A stretch of 5,963 nucleotides of DNA from Komagataeibacter kakiaceti JCM 25156 (GTDB lineage: Bacteria > Pseudomonadota > Alphaproteobacteria > Acetobacterales > Acetobacteraceae). Made by a program: the position numbers and the translations under genes. Within the stretch, counting starts at the first letter, position 1; each line of letters starts with the position of its first letter. The DNA lies in assembly GCF_000613305.1 (NCBI RefSeq), contig NZ_BAIO01000123.1:1-5963 (forward strand), given 5' to 3'. Shown piece after piece: positions 1-5,963 of the stretch. The notes below the pieces were generated by a model. That model did not search any database. It saw nothing but the letters and a program-made list of their open reading frames with translations, and had not been told where the DNA came from.

Positions 1-172
1 CTGGTACGACGGGCTCTGCCTGTCCGGCCATTTCCTGCGGCGTGACGCATTCGGGCAGCGCCATCGCCCCCTGCCGGAAGCCCGTATCAGGCTGGCGGAC
101 AGGATCGCGCGTCTGGCCGATGTGGTACCACCGGATGAGGCGACCGGGGAGAACTCCCCACAGCCTGACTGA
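1..172 (+). CDS. recO: DNA repair protein RecO, C-terminal fragment (5' end outside window)
   Basis: Reading from base 2 gives an open frame of 56 codons ending in TGA at 170-172, with no start in the window. The peptide begins WYDGLCLSGHFLRRDAF and continues with LPEARIRLADRIARLAD. This resembles the end of alphaproteobacterial RecO, where a 'SGxFLxRxxF' stretch is followed by a 'LPxARxRL' helix. RecO works in the RecFOR pathway, helping RecA replace SSB on gapped single-stranded DNA. Only the end of the C-terminal domain is visible; the OB fold and any zinc-binding cysteines lie upstream. The last 15 or so residues are polar and proline-rich and look like a disordered tail. Position just upstream of parC supports the call, since recO-parC adjacency is familiar in Acetobacteraceae (recollection). 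The identification rests on a short fragment, so it is good but not certain. Confidence 0.72.
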   Translation, partial: WYDGLCLSGHFLRRDAFGQRHRPLPEARIRLADRIARLADVVPPDEATGENSPQPD

Positions 173-218
173 GCAGAAGCCTTTCCGCAGGGTTCTGCCC
201 GGTTTCGTTCAGAATCTG

Positions 219-252
219 TTTTTCAAAAAGAAAGCCGCACCAGAAACTTCAT
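219..252. repeat. AT-rich palindromic intergenic motif, possible dispersed repeat
   Basis: TTTTTCAAAAA at 219-229 is an odd-length palindrome centred on C224, followed by a purine-rich then GC stretch and GAAACTTC at about 243-250. It stands out in an otherwise GC-rich gap. The one-base centre cannot form a stable hairpin on its own, and no T-run terminator structure is evident. From memory, similar blocks (a poly-T/poly-A palindrome next to a 'GAAACTTC'-like end) recur between genes in Komagataeibacter-type genomes. I could not verify this, so the repeat label is tentative. Confidence 0.25.
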
Positions 253-338
253 GAGGATTTGCGGGATGTCTCAGGGGCAGGCTTTTCGATACGGTCCCTC
301 AGCGGCGGTGCTTCCGGAAGGTCCGGCAAGACAACCAT

Positions 339-366
339 TGGACAAAGCCCAAAGTTTCGCTATCTG
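339..366 (+). promoter_or_regulatory. weak candidate promoter for parC
   Basis: TGGACA (339-344, five of six matches to TTGACA) is followed after 16 bases by TATCTG (361-366, only three of six matches to TATAAT). The predicted start would fall a few bases before the parC ribosome binding site, giving a very short leader. The -10 match is poor, so this is only the best candidate in the gap. Confidence 0.22.
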
Positions 367-375
367 TTCACCTGC

Positions 376-384
376 GGGAGGAAG
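376..384 (+). promoter_or_regulatory. ribosome binding site of parC
   Basis: GGGAGGAAG lies at 376-384, with the GGAGG core at 377-381, eight bases before the ATG at 390. This strong Shine-Dalgarno match fixes the start codon of parC. Confidence 0.8.
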
Positions 385-389
385 ATCGC

Positions 390-2606
390 ATGCCTGTGGA
401 TACATCAGCCGGACATATTGAAGACACCAAGCTGGCCGACGCGCTGAGCGAACGCTACCTGGCCTATGCCATGTCAACCATCATGTCGCGCTCGCTGCCC
501 GATGTGCGTGACGGGCTGAAGCCCGTGCACCGGCGCATGATATACGCGATGCAGCAGCTCAGGCTTGATCCTTCCGCCGGGTTCAAGAAATGCGCCCGCG
601 TGGTGGGTGACGTGATCGGTAAATACCACCCCCATGGCGATGCTTCCGTGTACGAGGCGCTGGTGCGGCTGGCGCAGGATTTTGCCGTGCGCTACCCGCT
701 GGTCGAGGGGCAGGGGAATTTCGGGTCGATCGATGGCGATAACGCGGCGGCCATGCGGTACACCGAATCCCGCCTGACAACCGTCGCCAAGGCACTGCTT
801 GAAGGCATTGACGAGGACAGCGTTGATTTCCGCCCCACCTATGATGGGGAGGAACAGGAACCGGTCGTGCTGCCCGCCGCGTTTCCCAACCTGCTGGCCA
901 ACGGGGCGGCGGGCATTGCCGTGGGCATGGCGACAAGCATCCCCCCCCATAACGTGGGCGAAATCTGTTCGGCCGCGCTGGCCCTGATCCGCAAGCCGTC
1001 CACCACCACGGCGGAACTGCTCAAACACATGCCGGGGCCGGATTTTCCCACTGGCGGCAGCATTGTCGAGGATGGCGACGCCATAGCCCGTGCTTATGAG
1101 ACCGGGCGCGGTTCCTTTCGCATCCGGTCGAAATGGGAGGTCGAGCAGGGCCGTTTCGGCACCTGGCACATCGTGGTGACGGAGATTCCGTACCAGGTCC
1201 AGAAATCCCGCCTGATCGAGCAGGTGGCCGATCTCATGGAGCAGAAGAAACTGCCGCTTCTGGCTGACATCCGCGATGAAAGCACCACCGATATCCGGCT
1301 GGTGCTTGAACCGAAATCACGCGGGATCGAGCCTGCGGTACTGATGGAAACCCTGTTCCGCGCCACGCAGTTCGAAAGCCGGTTCGGGCTGAACATGAAC
1401 GTGCTGGGGGCCGATCAGGTGCCCGGCGTGCGCAGCCTGAAGGACGTGTTGCAGGCATGGCTCGATCATCGCCACGAGGTACTGGTGCGCCGCAGCGCTA
1501 ACCGGCTGGTGGCGGTGAACCGGCGGCTGGAAATTCTGGAGGGTTTCCTTGCCGTCTACCTCAATCTTGACGAGGTGATCCGCATTGTCCGTGAGGAGGA
1601 TGACGCCAAAGCCGCCCTTATGGCCGCGTTCAGCCTGACGGAACTTCAGGCCGATTCGGTGCTGAACATGCGGCTGCGCAGCCTGCGCAGGCTGGAAGAG
1701 ATGGAGATTCGCAAGGAACATGCGACGCTGAGCGCGGAAAAGGAAGCGTTGCAGGGGCTGCTGGATCAGGAAGGACTGCGGTGGAAACGCATTGCGTCCG
1801 AGATCAGGGAGATCCAGAAAACCTTTGGCGGTGGCGCTCTGGGCAAACGCCGCAGCATGCTGGCGGATGCACCCGTGGAAATCGACGTGGAGGCCGCCCT
1901 GCCGGTTGAGCGCGATCCGGTAACGGTGATCCTGTCGGAAAAGGGCTGGATCCGCACCGTGCGTGGCCACGGGCAGGATTTGCAGAACGTGAAGTTCAAG
2001 GAAGGGGACGCGCCGGGCCTGTCGGTCGAATGTTACAGCAATGACCGGCTCTGCGTGTTCGCGACCGATGGGCGCGCCTTTACGCTGCGTGTGGGGGATC
2101 TGCCGCGCGGGCGGGGTGATGGCCAGCCGCTACGCCTCATGATCGATCTGTCAAATGATGAGGACATCATCACGATGTTCCCGGTCGATGACAGCCGCAA
2201 GCGTCTGCTGGCCTCGACGACCGGGCGGGGCATGATCGTGGCGGAAACGGCCATGATGGCGGAAAAACGCACCGGCAGGCAGGTGCTCAACCTGAAGGAA
2301 GCGGAAAGCGCGCTGATCTGTCACCCGGCGGTGGGCGACCATGTGCTTGTCATCGGTCAGAACCGGCGGATGCTGGTCTTCCCGCTTGACCAGTTGCCAG
2401 AAATGGCGCGCGGCCTTGGCGTGATCTTGCAGAAATACAAGGAAGGCGGCCTGCGTGACGCAGTGGTCTTTGCCGCGGCGGATGGCGTGGCGTGGCCCGA
2501 TCCGGCGCGTAACCGCTCCTTTGCCGATCTGCGCGATTATATGGGCAAACGTGCCGATATGGGCCGGACCGCACCCACCTGGGCAACCCGCAAGCCGCGT
2601 GGGTAA
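390..2606 (+). CDS. parC: DNA topoisomerase IV subunit A (ParC)
   Basis: This 738-residue protein is the DNA-cleaving subunit of topoisomerase IV. With ParE it forms a heterotetramer that decatenates daughter chromosomes. The length is close to E. coli ParC (752). The winged-helix breakage-reunion domain starts near residue 20 ([20 protein letters not shown]). The catalytic Arg123-Tyr124 pair sits in [10 protein letters not shown], and Tyr124 would form the 5' phosphotyrosyl link. The quinolone-pocket helix reads [14 protein letters not shown] (77-90), with Ala85 where E. coli has Ser80 and Glu89 where it has Glu84. The tower and coiled-coil region (about 380-490) contains [20 protein letters not shown]. 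From about residue 505 a beta-pinwheel follows, with blade-like repeats such as [17 protein letters not shown] and [20 protein letters not shown]. No GyrA-box (QRRGGKG) is present and the C-terminal domain aligns with ParC rather than GyrA, so it is ParC. The start is set by the GGAGG eight bases upstream. The frame is intact throughout, and the gene converges on bpt 64 bases downstream. Confidence 0.96.
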   Translation: MPVDTSAGHIEDTKLADALSERYLAYAMSTIMSRSLPDVRDGLKPVHRRMIYAMQQLRLDPSAGFKKCARVVGDVIGKYHPHGDASVYEALVRLAQDFAVRYPLVEGQGNFGSIDGDNAAAMRYTESRLTTVAKALLEGIDEDSVDFRPTYDGEEQEPVVLPAAFPNLLANGAAGIAVGMATSIPPHNVGEICSAALALIRKPSTTTAELLKHMPGPDFPTGGSIVEDGDAIARAYETGRGSFRIRSKWEVEQGRFGTWHIVVTEIPYQVQKSRLIEQVADLMEQKKLPLLADIRDESTTDIRLVLEPKSRGIEPAVLMETLFRATQFESRFGLNMNVLGADQVPGVRSLKDVLQAWLDHRHEVLVRRSANRLVAVNRRLEILEGFLAVYLNLDEVIRIVREEDDAKAALMAAFSLTELQADSVLNMRLRSLRRLEEMEIRKEHATLSAEKEALQGLLDQEGLRWKRIASEIREIQKTFGGGALGKRRSMLADAPVEIDVEAALPVERDPVTVILSEKGWIRTVRGHGQDLQNVKFKEGDAPGLSVECYSNDRLCVFATDGRAFTLRVGDLPRGRGDGQPLRLMIDLSNDEDIITMFPVDDSRKRLLASTTGRGMIVAETAMMAEKRTGRQVLNLKEAESALICHPAVGDHVLVIGQNRRMLVFPLDQLPEMARGLGVILQKYKEGGLRDAVVFAAADGVAWPDPARNRSFADLRDYMGKRADMGRTAPTWATRKPRG

Positions 2607-2633
2607 AAAACGCCCGAAAAGCCTGCCTGCGGG
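2605..2633 (-). terminator. weak candidate terminator for bpt
   Basis: Read on the minus strand, CCCG (2633-2630) can pair with CGGG (2616-2613), and three bases later there is a run of six T (2610-2605). The stem is only four base pairs with a 13-base loop, so the hairpin is weak. The T-run after a GC-rich stretch in the right place, beyond the bpt stop, is the reason to list it. It overlaps the parC stop codon. Confidence 0.27.
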
Positions 2634-2652
2634 ATAATGCGCGGATCATAAG

Positions 2653-2668
2653 GGCCGTAATTTCGGCC
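2653..2668. terminator. small hairpin between convergent parC and bpt
   Basis: GGCCG (2653-2657) and CGGCC (2664-2668) form a five-base-pair stem with a six-base loop, TAATTT. It lies in the 64-base convergent gap, three bases past the bpt stop and 46 bases past the parC stop. There is no proper T-run on either side, only ATTTA on the plus strand. It could slow polymerase or protect 3' ends in either direction, but a bona fide intrinsic terminator is doubtful. Confidence 0.3.
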
Positions 2669-2670
2669 AT

Positions 2671-3462
2671 TTACTGCGGCGCGGGGAACAGTCCATCGGG
2701 CAGGAAGGCGCTCTGGCGGGCCTGATTCCTGCCATATTCCGTAAGATTCAGGTCGTGCCACACACCGCGTGTCATGATCTGGGCGGGGCGGAAGCGCGCC
2801 TTGTAGGCCATCTTCCGGCTTTCACTGATCCAGTAGCCCAGATACAGGTAGGGCAGCCCCAGCGAGCGTGTATAGTCCACCAGATGCATGACGGCGAAGG
2901 TGCCCAGCGAGAGGCGCTGCAATGTCGGATCATAGAAATCGTAAACGGCGGAAAGCCCGTCATCAAGCTGGTCCACCAGCGCGACGCAGGCAAGGCTGCC
3001 GTTGTCGTCACGGAACTCGATCATGAAGGTCTCGACCGGCGTGTCCTCTATCATCGCCCGGTAATCGGGAAAGGTCATGGAGGCCATGTCGCCGCCATCA
3101 TGACGGGTGCGCTGGTAGGCGCTGAACAGCCGGAACTGCTCCTGCGTGGCGCGTGGGGGAACGGGAAAGCCATGCAGCCCGGCGTTGCGGCGCATGACGC
3201 GGAGCTGCGTGCGGCTGGGGCTGAAGCGGTCCACCGGCAGCCGGATGGGGGTGCAGGCCGTGCAGTTGGCGCAGACCGGGGCGTAGGCGATGGTGTGGCT
3301 GCGGCGGAACCCCGCGCGTGAGAGGCGGTTGTGGAACGGCGCGGCTTCCAGGCCGCCGATTTCGGTCACGACCTTGCGTTCCATATGCCCCGGCAGGTAG
3401 GGGCAGGGCATGGGCGCGGTGGTATAGAACAGCTGCGGATGCCGTGGCGATGTATATGTCAT
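2671..3462 (-). CDS. bpt: Aspartate/glutamate leucyltransferase (bacterial arginyltransferase family)
   Basis: This 263-residue protein belongs to the Bpt/ATE family, which moves leucine from leucyl-tRNA to proteins starting with Asp or Glu. That marks them for ClpS-ClpAP degradation in the cytoplasm. The N-terminal ATE domain shows CPYLPGHMERKV (20-31), then GFRRSHTIAYAPVCANCTAC (51-70) with the cysteines Cys64, Cys67 and Cys70. Cys20 and these residues are typical of the family. The C-terminal GNAT-like domain (about 105-235) contains the conserved SLGTFAVMHLVDY (185-197) and YLYLGYWISESRKMAYKARF (205-224). Length is normal for bacterial members, and the frame is intact. The ATG at 3462 is preceded by GGTGAG a few bases upstream, an acceptable ribosome binding site. 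Many databases call this family arginyl-tRNA--protein transferase (ate). The leucine specificity is inferred from the bacterial family (as in Vibrio vulnificus Bpt) and cannot be read from the sequence. It converges on parC and is co-directional with hemB. Confidence 0.93.
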   Translation of the reverse strand: MTYTSPRHPQLFYTTAPMPCPYLPGHMERKVVTEIGGLEAAPFHNRLSRAGFRRSHTIAYAPVCANCTACTPIRLPVDRFSPSRTQLRVMRRNAGLHGFPVPPRATQEQFRLFSAYQRTRHDGGDMASMTFPDYRAMIEDTPVETFMIEFRDDNGSLACVALVDQLDDGLSAVYDFYDPTLQRLSLGTFAVMHLVDYTRSLGLPYLYLGYWISESRKMAYKARFRPAQIMTRGVWHDLNLTEYGRNQARQSAFLPDGLFPAPQ

Positions 3463-3503
3463 GCGCTCTCACCAGCCGGGAAACGGGAAGCGGCAGCCCC
3501 GCA

Positions 3504-3554
3504 AACAGGAAGATGGGACTGCCCGTCCCCAAAGGATACCATATTCTTCCTGTT
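3504..3554. repeat. 10-bp perfect inverted repeat in the hemB-bpt gap
   Basis: AACAGGAAGA (3504-3513) and its exact reverse complement TCTTCCTGTT (3545-3554) flank 31 bases. Outside them, GC at 3501-3502 can also pair with GC at 3555-3556 if one A is bulged. Within the spacer, GGGAC (3515-3519) and GTCCC (3525-3529) make a second small stem with a five-base loop. If hemB and bpt share a transcript, this would be an intercistronic structure, possibly a processing or pausing site. It could also be an operator. No T-run follows on the minus strand, so it is not a classical terminator. Confidence 0.5.
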
Positions 3555-3565
3555 GCAGGCATCAA
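3538..3565 (-). promoter_or_regulatory. weak candidate promoter for bpt
   Basis: On the minus strand TTGATG (3565-3560) and TATGGT (3543-3538) are separated by 16 bases. Each matches the sigma-70 consensus at four of six positions. The predicted leader would be about 70 bases. The 16-base spacer is on the short side, and the element overlaps one arm of the inverted repeat at 3504-3554, so it is a tentative call. Confidence 0.22.
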
Positions 3566-3610
3566 CTATCCGGCCATGACCGCATGCTTTCGCGCGGGTT
3601 CAGTCCCGGA

Positions 3611-4602
<992 letters not shown>

Positions 4603-4611
4603 CCAATCCAA

Positions 4612-4615
4612 CTCC
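4612..4615 (-). promoter_or_regulatory. ribosome binding site of hemB
   Basis: GGAG on the minus strand (4615-4612) lies nine bases before the ATG at 4602-4600. An in-frame TTG at 4617-4615 overlaps this site and has no ribosome binding site of its own, so the ATG is the better start. Confidence 0.65.
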
Positions 4616-4627
4616 AACCAGGAAGGG

Positions 4628-4648
4628 GCCGACTATGATCGCGTCGGC
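4628..4648 (-). promoter_or_regulatory. hairpin in the hemB leader
   Basis: GCCGAC and GTCGGC (4628-4633 and 4643-4648) form a perfect six-base-pair stem with a nine-base loop. It lies between the candidate promoter at 4661-4689 and the hemB ribosome binding site. It would occupy roughly the first half of a 50-base leader. It could stabilise the mRNA 5' end or act as a weak terminator of the upstream permease gene, although no T-run follows. The function is unknown. Confidence 0.38.
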
Positions 4649-4650
4649 GC

Positions 4651-4670
4651 ATGATGCCAAATTATGATGC
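4651..4670. repeat. direct repeat ATGATGC x2 at the hemB promoter
   Basis: ATGATGC occurs at 4651-4657 and again at 4664-4670, 13 bases apart start to start. The second copy overlaps the candidate -10 box of the hemB promoter and the first covers the predicted start region. The position suits a regulator binding site, but two 7-mers this close may be chance. Confidence 0.3.
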
Positions 4671-4689
4671 GGTAATGCGGCGCGGTCAG
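4661..4689 (-). promoter_or_regulatory. candidate sigma-70 promoter of hemB
   Basis: On the minus strand, CTGACC (4689-4684, four of six to TTGACA) and CATAAT (4666-4661, five of six to TATAAT) are separated by exactly 17 bases. Transcription would start near 4654, giving a leader of about 50 bases before the ATG at 4602. The -35 box covers the stop codon of the upstream permease gene (4688-4686). This is the best promoter match I found in the window, and suggests hemB is transcribed independently of the permease. Confidence 0.48.
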
Positions 4690-5963
4690 GGTTCACGCCG
4701 CATGGCAGGTATGACCCGGCCCAGCCGGCTGTGCCGCAGGCCATAGGCGGCGTAGACCACCATGCCCACCGCCAGCCACCCCACCAGCCGCAGCCAGGTC
4801 AGCGCGTCGAGCGAGACCATCATGACAAGGCAGCTCACAATCCCCGCGACGGGAACGGCCATGCCGCCCGGCACGCGGAACACGCGCGGGCGGTCGGGCT
4901 CACGCACGCGCAGTACCATCACCCCCACGCAGACGATGACAAAGGCGAGCAGCGTGCCGATGGAGGTCATATGCGCCAGCTGCTCGATGGGCAGGAAGGC
5001 GGCCAGAACGCCGGTCGTCGTCATGAAGAACAGGTGGCACGCGACCGGCGTGCCCCAGCCCGTGTGGACACGACCGAACACGGACGGCAGCAGCCCGTCG
5101 CGCGCCATGGCGAAGAAGATCCGGCTCTGCCCCAGCAGCAGCACGAGGATGACCGACAGGAACCCGCACACCACCCCCAGCTTGACCATGGGTTTCAGCC
5201 AGCCAAAGGGCGTGTGGTCGATGGCGGTGGCCACGGGGGCGGCGTCGCCAATCATGTCATGATAGTTGACCAGCCCCGTCAGCACGAAGGAAAAGGCGAT
5301 ATAGACCGCCGTGCAGATCGCAAGGCTGCCCATGAGGCCGATGGGCATGTCACGGCCCGGATTGCGGGTTTCCTGCGCCACGGTCGAGACCGCGTCAAAA
5401 CCCAGATAGGCGAAGAACACCGTTCCCGCCGCGCGCAGGATGCCCGATACGCCATACTGCCGAACGTGCCTGTATTGGGCGGGATGAAAGGGGTGTAGTT
5501 TTCCACCCGGATATAGGGCAGGCCACAGCCGATGACGGCGGCGATGACCGCAAGCTTGATCACGACGATAACCGCGTTCATCCGCGCCGATTCCGAAATG
5601 CCGCGCATGAGCAGCAGCGACAGCGCCACGATGACGGACACGGCGGGCAGGTTGGCCAGCCCATGCACGGGCACGCCATCGTGCAGGCCCACCACCTCGA
5701 ACGGGGAGGCCATGAGCCGGGGCGAAAGATGGATGCCCCAGCCATCAAGCAGGGAGCGCATGTACCGCGCCCAGCTTACCGACACCGCCGATGCGCCCAC
5801 CGTGTATTCCAGCACCAGATCCCAGCCGATGATCCAGCCCGCCAGTTCACCCAGCGTGGCGTAGGCATAGACATAAGCGCTGCCCGCCGATGGCAGCATC
5901 CCCGCGAGTTCGCCGTAACACAGCCCGGCGAAGCCGCAGGCCACCGCGGCCAGCGCGAAGGAG
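4686..5963 (-). pseudogene. APC-superfamily amino-acid permease, 5' end outside window, one frameshift
   Basis: The gene encodes a multi-pass inner-membrane transporter of the cationic amino acid transporter type (YfnA/CAT branch of the APC superfamily). It enters the window in frame with SFALAAVACGFAGLCYGELA and continues through GSAYVYAYATLGELAGWIIG and later hydrophobic segments such as VIVVIKLAVIAAVIG. At GTFG near 5457-5461 the frame is lost: the coding strand has GGCAG where GGCCAG would give GTFGQYGVSGIL. The next frame then continues AAGTVFFAYLGFDAVSTVAQ, RNPGRDMPIGLMGSL and the family-typical IFFAMARDGLLP, ending at TGA 4688-4686. One inserted base joins both parts into about 426 residues. 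The family is usually near 470-500 residues, so about 50-75 N-terminal residues including the first membrane helix are missing beyond the window. Substrate cannot be deduced; basic or neutral amino acids are both plausible. No other damage is seen, so the frameshift may be a sequence error. Confidence 0.86.

Larger units (their letters stand above)
173..389. other. recO-parC intergenic region
   Basis: This 217-base gap holds no convincing gene. The frames that cross it give low-complexity peptides that do not resemble known families, and one open frame at 259-447 runs into parC out of frame. It contains an AT-rich palindromic stretch near 219-229, a perfect palindrome CTTCCGGAAG at 311-320, and a weak promoter-like pair at 339-366 in front of the parC ribosome binding site. 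The gap is large enough for parC to have its own promoter rather than depend on recO transcription. Confidence 0.6.

Noticed and set aside
42..254. 70-codon plus-strand open frame across the recO end
   Set aside because: It is out of frame with the RecO C-terminal peptide and has a non-conserved, Arg/Pro/Trp-rich composition.
474..1169. 231-codon open frame on the minus strand inside parC
   Set aside because: It lies wholly antisense to a strongly conserved part of ParC, its peptide resembles no family, and it has no context of its own. Long antisense frames are expected in GC-rich coding sequence.
2755..3321. 188-codon plus-strand open frame antisense to bpt
   Set aside because: The minus strand encodes an intact, well-recognised leucyltransferase; the antisense peptide has no recognisable motif.
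4731..5498. 255-codon plus-strand open frame antisense to the permease
   Set aside because: The peptide is a His/Gln/Arg/Asp-rich mixture made by reading hydrophobic codons backwards. The minus strand gives clear membrane helices and family motifs.

Overview
The window is GC-rich by eye and reads as an ordinary alphaproteobacterial chromosome segment. The proteins look most like those of acetic acid bacteria (Acetobacteraceae, in the style of Komagataeibacter or Gluconacetobacter). That placement comes from recognising the protein families and the recO-parC-bpt-hemB neighbourhood, not from a search.

Layout. Positions 1-172 (+) hold the C-terminal end of recO (recombinational repair). After a 217-base gap, 390-2606 (+) is an intact parC (topoisomerase IV subunit A). 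Converging on it with a 64-base gap, 2671-3462 (-) is an intact bpt (aspartate/glutamate leucyltransferase of the N-degron pathway). A 148-base gap with a 10-bp inverted repeat separates it from hemB (porphobilinogen synthase, 3611-4602, -). An 83-base gap with a credible promoter and leader hairpin then leads to an amino-acid permease of the APC superfamily (4686 to past 5963, -), whose N-terminus lies outside the window.

The most notable observation is that the two minus-strand genes on the right are broken as read. hemB needs two reading-frame corrections (near 4341-4349 and near 4195-4197), and the permease needs one (near 5457-5461). After these single-site corrections all segments read as well-conserved protein with no other damage. 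HemB is normally essential for haem synthesis. The simplest reading is therefore base-level errors in the sequence or assembly; very recent loss of function is the less likely alternative. parC and bpt are uninterrupted.

The genes do not form one pathway. They are housekeeping functions: DNA repair, chromosome decatenation, protein turnover, tetrapyrrole synthesis and amino-acid uptake. I see no mobile element, CRISPR array, tRNA, rRNA or defence system, and no evidence of a new biological system. The remaining points of interest are small: the quinolone-pocket residue in ParC, the hemB leader, and the inverted repeat upstream of bpt.
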